DNA from: HR10 sp964615335
GTDB lineage: Bacteria > Acidobacteriota > Blastocatellia > HR10
Length of the DNA stretch: 64,000 bases
NCBI GenBank assembly: GCA_964615335.1
Contig: CAZTMT010000001.1
Span: 186,001-250,000 of the forward strand
Direction: 5' to 3'
The notes below the pieces were generated by a model. It saw only the letters and a list, made by a program, of their open reading frames with translations, ran no database searches and had not been told where the DNA came from. Shown here in pieces: positions 24,600 through 32,150 of this stretch. The stretch's first letter is position 1; each line of letters starts with the position of its first letter. A program made the translations under genes and the position numbers.

Positions 24600-25586
24600 T
24601 CACCATCGGAGAACGGCGGCGCCAAAGGTGACTCCCGCTCCGAAACTCGCCATCATGAGCGTGTCCCCGGGCTTGATGCGCCCGGCGCGCACGCATTCAT
24701 CCAGAGCAATTGGGATAGACGCCGAGGAGGTGTTCCCCACCCGGTGGATGTTCGAGTAGACCTTCTCCGGAGGAAGACCGAGACGCTCGGCCACGGCCTC
24801 CGTGATGCGCTGATTCGCCTGATGCGGGATGAAGAGATCAATGTCGCTGGGCGACATCCGGAGATCGTCCAGAACCTGACGCGAGATCTCCTCCATGCTC
24901 CGCACGGCGACCTTGAAGAGTTCGTTGCCGCGCATCTTGATGTAGTGCAGACGCTGGGTCACGGTCTCAATCGAAGCGGGATAGCGCGTCCCGCCTCCCG
25001 GCGTGTAGAGATAGTCCACATAATCGCCATCGCTTTGAATGCGCGCAGCCAGCAGTCCGCGCCCGTCCTCGACCGGCTCGATAATAGCTGCCCCCGCTCC
25101 GTCGCCGAAGATGACGCAGGTCGCGCGATCCGTGTAGTCCACATAGCGCGTCAGAAGCTCGGCTCCAATGAGCAGGATCCGGCGCGCGCGTCCGGCCTTG
25201 ATCATCCCTTCGGCCAGCGTCAGCCCGTAAATGAAACCCGAACAAGCGGCTGCCATATCGAACGCCGCCGCGCGTTTGGCTCCCAACAGGGATTGAATGA
25301 TGCACGCCGTCGCCGGCAAGGCCATGTCCGGGCAGACCGTCGCGCAGATGATCAGATCCAGATCCCGGGCTTCCACGCCGGCCATCTCCAGAGCCTGACG
25401 GGCCGCACGCACAGCCAGCGTCGAAGTGTATTCATCGGGGCGCGCCTTCCGCCGCTCCTTGATCCCCGTGCGCGTGGAGATCCATTCGTCCGAGGTGTCC
25501 ACCATCTTCTCCAGATCGGCGTTCGTGATGACCTCTTCCGGGAGAGCATGTCCGGTCCCCGTGATGCCCACGCTTTCCTTCTTCAT
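24600..25586 (-). CDS. fabH: Beta-ketoacyl-ACP synthase III (FabH)
   Basis: ATG 25586 behind GGGAGGAGATCTC gives 328 residues. The catalytic Cys-His-Asn triad is visible in AACSGFIYGL, PHQANQRI and NTSSASIP. It performs the first condensation of acyl-CoA with malonyl-ACP. It follows plsX by 28 bp, the common bacterial order plsX-fabH-fabD-fabG-acpP-fabF. Confidence 0.97.
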   Translation of the reverse strand: MKKESVGITGTGHALPEEVITNADLEKMVDTSDEWISTRTGIKERRKARPDEYTSTLAVRAARQALEMAGVEARDLDLIICATVCPDMALPATACIIQSLLGAKRAAAFDMAAACSGFIYGLTLAEGMIKAGRARRILLIGAELLTRYVDYTDRATCVIFGDGAGAAIIEPVEDGRGLLAARIQSDGDYVDYLYTPGGGTRYPASIETVTQRLHYIKMRGNELFKVAVRSMEEISRQVLDDLRMSPSDIDLFIPHQANQRITEAVAERLGLPPEKVYSNIHRVGNTSSASIPIALDECVRAGRIKPGDTLMMASFGAGVTFGAAVLRW

Positions 25587-25614
25587 GAGATCTCCTCCCT
25601 CTCTGGCAAAACCC

Positions 25615-26652
25615 TCACTGACACGCTTGGATGCCTTCGCGTTCCTGGGCTTCGTGGACTTTGGCGATCTCCGCCGCAATCCGATGGGGCACGTCGTGTT
25701 CGACCAGCTCCTTCGCTCTCCGAATGGCATTGTGAATCGCGCGACCGGTTGAGCGCCCGTGACAGATCAAGCAGACGTGCCGGACCCCCAGAAGAGGGGC
25801 CCCTCCGGATTCGAAATAATCGAAGCGTCGCCGGAACCGATCGAAGGCCGGTCGCGCGAGCCACGCGCCCAGCCGCGTCCGCAGCGTGCGAGACAGCTCC
25901 TGCTGCAAGCCCGCGCGCAGCAGGTCGAAAACTCCCTCGCTCGTCTTCAAGATGACATTTCCCGTGAACCCATCGCAGACGATCACATCCACGGCCCCCG
26001 TGTAGATGTCCTGCCCTTCGATATTCCCCACAAAGCGCAAGCCCGAACGCTCCAGATGCTTGTAGGCCTCGCGCGTGAGATCGTTCCCTTTGGCCTCTTC
26101 CTCGCCGATGGAGATGAGTCCGATCCGAGGCGACGCGATACCTAAAATGAGACGCGCGTAGATGTCTCCCATGATGGCGAACTGTACCAGGTGCACCGGG
26201 CGGCATTCGGCGTTGGCTCCCACGTCAATCAGAACAGCCTTTCCCCCCGTGAAAGTGGGGACGACAGCAGCCAGCGCGGGGCGATCGATCGGTCCGAGCG
26301 TCTTCAGGATCATCTTCGCCGCGGCCATGATCGCTCCTGTATTGCCCGCGCTCACAAAGGCCTGCCCGAGCCCCTTCTGGACAAGCTGCAGGCCCACGTG
26401 GATCGTCGAGTTACGTTTCTTGCGGATGGCCTGAGCGATCGGTTCGTCAGGGGCGATCACTTCGGGAGCGTCGGCGATTTGCAGAGCTTCTCCGAACTCT
26501 CCCCCTCGCCGTCGCCACTCCTCGCGAAGCCGCTCTTTGGGCCCGACAAGCGTGATCGCGACGCCTCCTTCGCGTACGGCGCGCGCAGCTGCTTCGAGCT
26601 CCGGCTCGGGCGCCCGATCGCTCCCCATCGCGTCCAGCACAACGCGCAGCAT
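25615..26652 (-). CDS. plsX: Phosphate acyltransferase PlsX
   Basis: ATG 26652 gives 345 residues starting MLRVVLDAMGSDRAPEPELE (family start: DAMGGD; here DAMGSD). Further conserved stretches are GPKERLREE, SAGNTGAIMAAA and EGQDIYTGAVDVIVCDGFTGN (partly: DVIVCDGFTGN). It makes acyl-phosphate from acyl-ACP for phospholipid synthesis. The gap from rpmF is 8 bp; the ribosome site is weak, so translation is probably coupled to rpmF. Confidence 0.96.
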   Translation of the reverse strand: MLRVVLDAMGSDRAPEPELEAAARAVREGGVAITLVGPKERLREEWRRRGGEFGEALQIADAPEVIAPDEPIAQAIRKKRNSTIHVGLQLVQKGLGQAFVSAGNTGAIMAAAKMILKTLGPIDRPALAAVVPTFTGGKAVLIDVGANAECRPVHLVQFAIMGDIYARLILGIASPRIGLISIGEEEAKGNDLTREAYKHLERSGLRFVGNIEGQDIYTGAVDVIVCDGFTGNVILKTSEGVFDLLRAGLQQELSRTLRTRLGAWLARPAFDRFRRRFDYFESGGAPLLGVRHVCLICHGRSTGRAIHNAIRRAKELVEHDVPHRIAAEIAKVHEAQEREGIQACQ

Positions 26653-26660
26653 ACGAGCCG

Positions 26661-26840
26661 TCACTCTTTCACCGGAAGCACCTCGCGCCCCGCGTAATGC
26701 CCGCAGCGAGGACACACCCGATGGGGCATGACCGGTTCCCGACATTGCGAGCACGTCGTGAGATTCGGGGGCGTCAGCGCATCATGAGCCCGCCGTTTCC
26801 CACGACGAGATTTCGAATGGCGGCGTTTGGGATTGGGCAT
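26661..26840 (-). CDS. rpmF: 50S ribosomal protein L32
   Basis: A 59-residue basic protein starts at ATG 26840 behind AAGGAGGGAGATGCC. It begins MPNPKRRHSKSRRGKRRAHD and carries the zinc-ribbon pairs CSQC and CPRC, the cysteine-containing L32 form. yceD-rpmF-plsX is a conserved bacterial order that ties ribosome protein supply to lipid synthesis. Confidence 0.97.
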   Translation of the reverse strand: MPNPKRRHSKSRRGKRRAHDALTPPNLTTCSQCREPVMPHRVCPRCGHYAGREVLPVKE

Positions 26841-26935
26841 GGCATCTCCCTCCTTGGAGTCTCAGCACACGGTCTCAGGCCCCTTCTCTTCGTTTTCTCA
26901 GCTCCTGGAGCACCGCCCACCGGATATCGAAACTC

Positions 26936-27406
26936 TTACGGTGCACAGTGGCACGCTTCCCGATTGAGATCGGCCCCGCAGTGGGGGCAGAGTCCTCGAC
27001 AGTCTTCCCGACACAGGAGCCGGAAGGGAAGGGCCAGGCGAATCTGTTCGCGTACCAGTCCATCCAGGTCAATACGCTCGCCCTCATAGAATCCGAAACG
27101 CAGATCGCGCTCGCTCAGCTCGACCTCTTCCTCCGGCGTCAAGACCTCAAGCGGGGCGTAGAGGACATCGAAATCCGGAGCCACCACGAGGCGAAACGCG
27201 CTCAAACACCGATCGCATCGGACCTCGACCTCCGTCTCGACTCGTCCCTCGATGCGAATCTCCCGGCCCAGTCGCTGCAATCGAAAACGGAGGCGAGGGG
27301 GAACACAGAGCCGTATCTCCGCATCCTCCAGATCCAGCTCCTCCTCCGCGTATTGATGCTCCCCCCACAGCTCATCCTGCTCAAGCTGTGTCAGATCAAC
27401 GTACAT
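26936..27406 (-). CDS. yceD: YceD/DUF177 family protein
   Basis: The 156-residue protein has the DUF177 pattern: RCDRCL in the middle, and a C-terminal cysteine cluster (CREDCRGLCPHCGADLN). The family is linked to 23S rRNA and L32 biogenesis in plants and bacteria. ATG 27406 has little Shine-Dalgarno complement and lies about 10 nt after the expected transcription start. It leads the rpmF-plsX-fab-etf operon. Confidence 0.92.
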   Translation of the reverse strand: MYVDLTQLEQDELWGEHQYAEEELDLEDAEIRLCVPPRLRFRLQRLGREIRIEGRVETEVEVRCDRCLSAFRLVVAPDFDVLYAPLEVLTPEEEVELSERDLRFGFYEGERIDLDGLVREQIRLALPFRLLCREDCRGLCPHCGADLNREACHCAP

Positions 27407-27421
27407 ACTCGAAAGCCTCGA

Positions 27422-27449
27422 ATTATACTCGACCGCTTCCTCGTGTCAA
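27422..27449 (-). promoter_or_regulatory. Perfect consensus sigma-70 promoter of the yceD-rpmF-lipid operon
   Basis: TTGACA, 16 bp, TATAAT, both hexamers exact. The next base after the -10 box is only 15 nt from ATG 27406, so the leader is very short. Confidence 0.85.
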
Positions 27450-27550
27450 CGCACCGGCGTCCGCGCGCGGATCTCACTTGTGACCGACCCGGCGACGGGC
27501 TTTAGGTTACCAGAAAAGCGCGCGAAGTTCAACGGGCCGGGAGAGATTCC

Positions 27551-27579
27551 TTGACCGGCGCGCCGACTCCGCATATCAT
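27551..27579 (+). promoter_or_regulatory. Promoter of pyrC predicting a leaderless mRNA
   Basis: TTGACC, 17 bp, TATCAT. Only 9 nt separate the -10 box from ATG 27589, so transcription should start at or within about three bases of the start codon; there is no Shine-Dalgarno sequence. Confidence 0.65.
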
Positions 27580-27588
27580 TTCCGCGCG

Positions 27589-28869
27589 ATGCGCATGGTC
27601 ATTCGGTCGGGGCTGATCGTGGATCCTTCCCAGGATCTGGAGATGAAAGGAGACCTTCTTGTGGAGGACGGGCGGGTGAAGGAGATCGCCCCGGAGATTC
27701 CCGTCTCAGGGGCTGAGGTTCTGGATGCCCGCGGATGCATCGTCGCTCCGGGATTCATTGATCTGCACGTCCACCTGCGGGAACCTGGCCGGGAGGACGT
27801 CGAGACGATCGAGACGGGAACGCAGGCTGCGGCCGCCGGGGGCTTCACCGCCATCTGCGCGATGCCCAATACGCAGCCGGTCAATGATAATCGCGCCGTC
27901 ACGCGCTTCATTCTGGAGCGCGCGCGCGAGGTCGGCGCCGTGCGGGTCTATCCCATTGGAGCCATCACCCGGGGGCTTCAGGGGGAAGCCCTGGCCGAAA
28001 TCGGCGAGATGCGGGAGGCCGGCATCGTCGCTATCAGCGACGATGGGCAGCCCGTCATGAACGCGCAGGTCATGCGTCGCGCCCTGGAATACGCTCGACA
28101 ACTGGAAATCCCCGTCATTGATCACTGCGAGGATAAGAACCTCTCGGCCGGAGGCGTCATGAACGAGGGCCTCTGGTCCCTCCGCTTGGGACTCAAGGGA
28201 ATACCCGCGGCCGCCGAACAGGTGCACGTCGCTCGGGACATCATCCTGGCCGAGCTCACGGGCGCCCATGTGCATCTGGCCCATGTGAGCACAGCCTTCT
28301 CGATCGAACTCATCCGCCAGGCGAAGCGACGAGGCCTCCGCGTCACCTGCGAAGTCACCCCGCATCATCTCATCCTCACCGAAGAGGCCGTCTGCCAGTA
28401 CGATACCAACGCGAAGATGAATCCTCCGCTGCGAACGGAACGGGACGTGCAGGCCCTGCGCGAAGCCCTCGCCGATGGGACCGTGGATGCGATTGCGACC
28501 GATCATGCTCCGCACCATCCCGATGAGAAGGCGCTGGAGTTCGATCGCGCTCCGTTTGGCATCGTGGGCCTGGAGACGGCCGTCAGCCTCGCTATAGATC
28601 GCCTCGTTCATGGAGGAATCTTGGGATGGAAGCGCCTGGTCGAACTCTTCTCGACCAATCCGGCCCGTCTCGCTCATCTTCCCGGAGGAACCCTGCGACC
28701 CGGCGCCCCGGCCGATATCACTGTTCTGGATCCCCAGCGCTCGGTCATCGTTCGATCCGAGCGCTTCCGATCCAAGGGCCGAAATACTCCGTTTGAAGGA
28801 TGGTCTCTGACGGGAGCCGTTCGGGCGACCCTTGTGGCCGGTCGCCTCGTCTATTGCGCCGAGGGGTGA
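27589..28869 (+). CDS. pyrC: Dihydroorotase (PyrC, class I)
   Basis: The 426-residue amidohydrolase has the metal-binding DLHVHLREPG, the carboxylated-Lys region, HCEDKNLSAGGVMNEG, HLAHVST and the signature ATDHAPHHPDEK. It cyclises carbamoyl-aspartate in pyrimidine synthesis in the cytoplasm. Its 3' end overlaps the convergent sigma-factor gene by 19 bp. No other pyr gene is adjacent. Confidence 0.95.
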   Translation: MRMVIRSGLIVDPSQDLEMKGDLLVEDGRVKEIAPEIPVSGAEVLDARGCIVAPGFIDLHVHLREPGREDVETIETGTQAAAAGGFTAICAMPNTQPVNDNRAVTRFILERAREVGAVRVYPIGAITRGLQGEALAEIGEMREAGIVAISDDGQPVMNAQVMRRALEYARQLEIPVIDHCEDKNLSAGGVMNEGLWSLRLGLKGIPAAAEQVHVARDIILAELTGAHVHLAHVSTAFSIELIRQAKRRGLRVTCEVTPHHLILTEEAVCQYDTNAKMNPPLRTERDVQALREALADGTVDAIATDHAPHHPDEKALEFDRAPFGIVGLETAVSLAIDRLVHGGILGWKRLVELFSTNPARLAHLPGGTLRPGAPADITVLDPQRSVIVRSERFRSKGRNTPFEGWSLTGAVRATLVAGRLVYCAEG

Positions 28870-29435
28870 GAGCCTCCCCATCGGTGTTTCAACAGCCGCC
28901 GGAGTCGAAGCCGCGCTTTGTGGAGTTGCGACTTGGTCGTCCCTACGGTGATCCCCAGCATTTTGGCGATCTCCTCATGCCCGTAGCCTTCGATGTCATG
29001 CAGAACCAAAATGGTGCGATATCCGACCGGCAAAGCTCTCAGGGCTTTCTCCAAGGCAATCCGATCGACAATGCGAGACATCCCGTCATCGGCGCGCCGC
29101 GCCTCCAGAAGGGACCTCAACTCCGCATCTTCCAGGGCCTCGTAGATGAATCGCCGCCGCCGTAAGTGCATCAGGACCAGATTCACCGTCAATCGGTGAA
29201 GCCACGTCGTGAAGGCCGCATCCCCTCGAAAGCTGGAGATCTTCCGATACAGATGGAGGAAAACCTCTTGCGTCAGGTCTTCGGCGTCCGCCGCGTTGCC
29301 CACAAGACGCAGGCAGAGCGAATAGACGCGCCGATGATGCAGTTGATACAGTTGCTCGAAAGCCTCCATCTTCCCCTGAGCTGAGGCACGAGCCAATTCC
29401 AGATCTGATACCAGTTGAGCCGTTGCCGTCACCAT
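28851..29435 (-). CDS. ECF-type RNA polymerase sigma factor
   Basis: The 194-residue protein has region 2 (AFEQLYQLHHRRVYSLCLRL, DAEDLTQEVFLHLYRKISSF) and region 4 (LPVGYRTILVLHDIEGYGHE, MLGITVGTTKSQLHKARLRL), separated by a linker, and no other domain. ATG 29435 follows GGAGGGCGAT. No anti-sigma gene adjoins it; directly upstream on the same strand is the twin micropeptide unit, with a terminator in between. A functional link to those peptides is possible but unproven. Confidence 0.92.
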   Translation of the reverse strand: MVTATAQLVSDLELARASAQGKMEAFEQLYQLHHRRVYSLCLRLVGNAADAEDLTQEVFLHLYRKISSFRGDAAFTTWLHRLTVNLVLMHLRRRRFIYEALEDAELRSLLEARRADDGMSRIVDRIALEKALRALPVGYRTILVLHDIEGYGHEEIAKMLGITVGTTKSQLHKARLRLRRLLKHRWGGSHPSAQ

Positions 29436-29462
29436 ATCGCCCTCCGGATGGATCCGAATTCT

Positions 29463-29493
29463 CGGAAAAGGGGGACCCCGTGAAGGGGTCCCC
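29463..29493 (-). terminator. Intrinsic terminator after the twin micropeptide genes
   Basis: On the minus strand GGGGACCCC-TTCAC-GGGGTCCCC forms a perfect 9-bp stem followed by CTTTTCC. It separates the peptide genes from the downstream sigma-factor gene. Confidence 0.75.
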
Positions 29494-29565
29494 GCGGAGG
29501 AGGCTATGAAGAGGCTCGTCGCTTTGACTCACCCCTGTGGTCGCACTGTGCTCTCAGGAAGCACC

Positions 29566-29664
29566 TTAGGGGGTCGGGCACTGACCCGTTCCCAGAAGCG
29601 CCGCCAGAGCCAGCAGAGCGAGCAAAAGAGCAGCCAGATCGAGCTGTCCGATTTGTCGGTTCAT
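29566..29664 (-). CDS. Micropeptide B (32 residues), paralogue of micropeptide A
   Basis: ATG 29664 stands behind AAAAAGGAGGAAAAAGCC and opens a 32-codon frame ending at TAA 29566. It shares GQLDLAALLLA, a hydrophobic segment, LLG and a C-terminal CPxP with micropeptide A, aligned without gaps over its whole length. It has one predicted membrane-spanning helix (residues 9-24) with an Asp at its start, then a short tail with a single Cys. The lipobox fit is poor (GQC), so a lipoprotein is unlikely. I recognise no family. Conservation of the two copies together with two strong ribosome sites argues that both are translated. Confidence 0.75.
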   Translation of the reverse strand: MNRQIGQLDLAALLLALLALAALLGTGQCPTP

Positions 29665-29688
29665 GGCTTTTTCCTCCTTTTTGAAGTT

Positions 29689-29799
29689 TTATTGAGTGAC
29701 TCCCGGGATCGGGCAGGACCCTCCTCCCAGAAGCTGCAAGGCGGCCAGAATGGCCAGAAGGAGCGCAGCCAGATCCAGTTGTCCTCGTTCCTGTCGCAT
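29689..29799 (-). CDS. Micropeptide A (36 residues), first of a paralogous pair
   Basis: ATG 29799 stands behind AAAGGAGGACAGAG and opens a 36-codon frame ending at TAA 29689. The sequence has an Arg-containing start, GQLDLAALLLA and a hydrophobic helix, then GGGSCPIP and a five-residue tail. Positions 6-16, the LLG at 23-25, Gly27, Cys29, Pro30 and Pro32 are identical in micropeptide B, which lies 24 bp downstream. A near-consensus promoter lies about 30 bp upstream. Function unknown; single-pass membrane location is inferred. Confidence 0.75.
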   Translation of the reverse strand: MRQERGQLDLAALLLAILAALQLLGGGSCPIPGVTQ

Positions 29800-29834
29800 C
29801 TCTGTCCTCCTTTCTTGTTTTGAACATCGCCCTT

Positions 29835-29862
29835 AGTATAGTATAGTTTTCCAAAAAGTCAA
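29835..29862 (-). promoter_or_regulatory. Strong promoter of the twin micropeptide unit
   Basis: TTGACT, 16 bp, TATACT on the minus strand, with AT-rich sequence directly upstream (29863-29905) that could act as an UP element. The predicted leader is about 30 nt. Confidence 0.7.
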
Positions 29863-29885
29863 GAAGAAAAATTTAATAGCTGTTA

Positions 29886-29901
29886 GTTAATTAAAATTAA
29901 C
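29886..29901. promoter_or_regulatory. Palindrome between divergent micropeptide and groES promoters
   Basis: GTTAATT-AA-AATTAAC is a 7-bp perfect inverted repeat in an AT-rich island. It lies about 24 bp upstream of the peptide -35 box. Operator or UP element are both possible. Confidence 0.4.
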
Positions 29902-30012
29902 AAACTTGAGAGAGGGGAGGCCGGGCGGAAAAGGGTGATCGTTGGGCTGCTGGGGAGGGGCACTGTGGTCCATTCCCTGTCCCGGGTCAGAGGAACAGGA
30001 CGGGGGCACATC

Positions 30013-30041
30013 TTGACATAGAAAGACGCAGATTATATAAT
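30013..30041 (+). promoter_or_regulatory. Perfect consensus promoter of groES-groEL
   Basis: TTGACA, 17 bp, TATAAT, both hexamers exact. The leader to ATG 30095 is about 47 nt. I see no CIRCE inverted repeat (TTAGCACTC/GAGTGCTAA), so HrcA control is not indicated. Confidence 0.85.
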
Positions 30042-30094
30042 TGCCATCGAATCAAGTTTTGGAGGATCTGAAAACTTTAGCGCAGGAGGTGGGT

Positions 30095-30418
30095 ATGGCA
30101 CTGAGTATACGTCCCTTGCATGATCGTGTTGTGGTCAAGAGGATAGAAGAGGAGGAGCAAGTGCGTGGCGGGATCATCATCCCGGATACGGCGAAAGAGA
30201 AGCCCCAGCAGGGGGAGGTTGTCGCCGTGGGTAACGGCAAGATCCTGGAGAACGGCACCAAGATCCCCCTGGATGTGAAAGTGGGGGATCGGGTGCTCTT
30301 TGGAAAGTATGCCGGGACAGAAGTGCGCATTGACGATGAGGAATATCTCATCATGCGCGAGGATGAGATCCTCGCCGTGATTGAGACCGCCGCCCGTGCG
30401 AAGTCGGCGGGAAAGTGA
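30095..30418 (+). CDS. groES: Co-chaperonin GroES
   Basis: ATG 30095 behind CAGGAGGTGGGT gives 107 residues: SIRPLHDRVVVKR, the mobile loop with VRGGIIIPDTAKEKPQQGEV (GGIIIP binds GroEL), and GDRVLFGKYAGTEV. It is slightly longer than usual, with a C-terminal extension AARAKSAGK. It caps the GroEL folding chamber. It precedes groEL by 27 bp. Confidence 0.97.
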   Translation: MALSIRPLHDRVVVKRIEEEEQVRGGIIIPDTAKEKPQQGEVVAVGNGKILENGTKIPLDVKVGDRVLFGKYAGTEVRIDDEEYLIMREDEILAVIETAARAKSAGK

Positions 30419-30445
30419 AAATCTTGTTGAGGAGGTGAGGAGGAT

Positions 30446-32068
30446 ATGGCAGCCAAGATGATTGTCACGGGTGAGGAGTCGCGACAGGCCATTCTTCGAG
30501 GAGTCAACAAGCTGGCTGATGCCGTGAAGGTGACCCTTGGCCCCAAGGGACGCAATGTCGTTCTGGAGAAGAAGTTCGGTTCCCCGGTCATCACCAAAGA
30601 CGGAGTGACCGTGGCCAAGGAGATCGAGCTGGAGGACAAGCTGGAGAACATGGGGGCGCAGATGGTGCGCGAGGTCGCGTCGAAGACTTCGGATGTGGCC
30701 GGGGATGGGACGACGACGGCGACGCTTCTGGCTCAGGCGATCTTTCGCGAGGGCGTGAAGATGGTGGCTGCGGGAGCCAACCCGATGGCGCTCAAGCGCG
30801 GGATTGACAAGGCGGTCGAGCGCGTGGTCGAGGAGATCAAGAAGATGGCCAAGCCCGTCAAGGGCGATATGATCGCGCATGTGGGGACGATCTCGGCCAA
30901 TGGGGACACGATGATCGGGAATCTCATCGCCGAGGCGATGAAGAAGGTCGGCAAGGATGGGGTCATCACGGTCGAGGAGTCCAAGACGATGCAGACGGAG
31001 CTGGAGGTCGTCGAAGGCATGCAGTTCGACCGGGGATACCTGTCCCCTTACTTCGTCACCGATCCGGAGCGGATGGAGTGCGTGCTCGAGGACGCCTACA
31101 TCCTCATTCATGAGAAGAAGATCAGCTCGATGAAGGACCTGCTGCCGCTTCTGGAGCAGATCGCCAAAAGCGGCAAGCCCCTGCTGATTATCGCCGAGGA
31201 CGTCGAGGGCGAGGCTCTGGCGACGCTGGTGGTCAACAAGCTGCGGGGGACGCTGCAGGTCTGTGCCGTGAAGGCCCCGGGCTTTGGAGATCGGCGCAAG
31301 GCCATGCTCCAAGACATTGCGATCCTGACCGGGGGCAAGGCGATCACCGAGGATCTCGGCATCAAGCTGGAGAACGTGCGGTTGGAGGACCTCGGTCGGG
31401 CCAAGAAAATCGTCGTGGACAAGGATAACACGACGATCGTCGAGGGAGCGGGCAAGCCTTCGGAGATCGAAGCGCGCGTCCGCCAGATCCGGGCTCAGAT
31501 CGAGGAGACGACCTCCGATTATGATCGCGAGAAACTGCAAGAGCGGCTGGCCAAGCTCGTCGGTGGCGTGGCGGTGATCAAAGTGGGCGCGGCGACAGAG
31601 ACGGAACTCAAGGAGAAGAAAGCGCGCGTGGAGGATGCCATGCATGCGACGAAGGCGGCCGTCGAGGAAGGGATCGTCCCCGGAGGAGGCGTCGCCTATA
31701 TCCGTGCTCTGCGCGCCCTGGATAACTTCAAGCTCGACGATCCCGATGAGAATACGGGCGTGAGCATCCTCCGCCGGGCGCTGGAGGAGCCGCTGCGATG
31801 GATCGCGCAGAACGCCGGCTGGGAGGGCTCGATCGTCGTCGAGCGGGTGAAGGCGGCCAAGGACGAGAACTTCGGCTTCAACGCCCAGACCGAGCAGTTC
31901 GAGGATCTGGTGAAGGCGGGCGTCATTGATCCGGCGATGGTCTCCCGGATCGCGCTTCAGAACGCGGCCTCTATTGCGGGGCTGCTTCTGACGACCGAGG
32001 CGCTCGTCTCCGAGATCCCGGAGAAGAAGAAGGAGAAAGCTCCGACTCCGGCGGAGATGGAGTACTGA
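30446..32068 (+). CDS. groEL: Chaperonin GroEL
   Basis: The 540-residue protein has the ATP-binding VTLGPKGRNVVLEKKFGSP and DVAGDGTTTATLLAQ, the apical domain (YLSPYFVTD) and the C-terminal equatorial part (EEGIVPGGGVAYIRA). ATG 30446 follows GAGGAGGTGAGGAGGAT. The C-terminus is EKKKEKAPTPAEMEY instead of the flexible Gly-Gly-Met repeat usual in GroEL; the tail still ends in Tyr after a Met. A strong terminator follows. Confidence 0.98.
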   Translation: MAAKMIVTGEESRQAILRGVNKLADAVKVTLGPKGRNVVLEKKFGSPVITKDGVTVAKEIELEDKLENMGAQMVREVASKTSDVAGDGTTTATLLAQAIFREGVKMVAAGANPMALKRGIDKAVERVVEEIKKMAKPVKGDMIAHVGTISANGDTMIGNLIAEAMKKVGKDGVITVEESKTMQTELEVVEGMQFDRGYLSPYFVTDPERMECVLEDAYILIHEKKISSMKDLLPLLEQIAKSGKPLLIIAEDVEGEALATLVVNKLRGTLQVCAVKAPGFGDRRKAMLQDIAILTGGKAITEDLGIKLENVRLEDLGRAKKIVVDKDNTTIVEGAGKPSEIEARVRQIRAQIEETTSDYDREKLQERLAKLVGGVAVIKVGAATETELKEKKARVEDAMHATKAAVEEGIVPGGGVAYIRALRALDNFKLDDPDENTGVSILRRALEEPLRWIAQNAGWEGSIVVERVKAAKDENFGFNAQTEQFEDLVKAGVIDPAMVSRIALQNAASIAGLLLTTEALVSEIPEKKKEKAPTPAEMEY

Positions 32069-32121
32069 AGCCTACGGAGCAGGAGCTCTTTCGGAGAGCT
32101 CCTCGCGGCGGATGTGCGGAA

Positions 32122-32150
32122 GGGCGGGGGATCTCCCCGCCCTTTTTATT
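32122..32150 (+). terminator. Intrinsic terminator of groES-groEL
   Basis: GGGCGGGG-GATCT-CCCCGCCC forms an 8-bp GC stem followed by TTTTTATTT. It abuts the end of the convergent acyl-CoA synthetase gene. Confidence 0.9.

Noticed and set aside
29566..29799. Twin micropeptides as short lipoproteins
   Set aside because: The residues before Cys (GGS, TGQ) do not fit a lipobox and almost nothing would remain after cleavage.
30001..30094. CIRCE heat-shock operator before groES
   Set aside because: The TTAGCACTC/GAGTGCTAA inverted repeat is not present.
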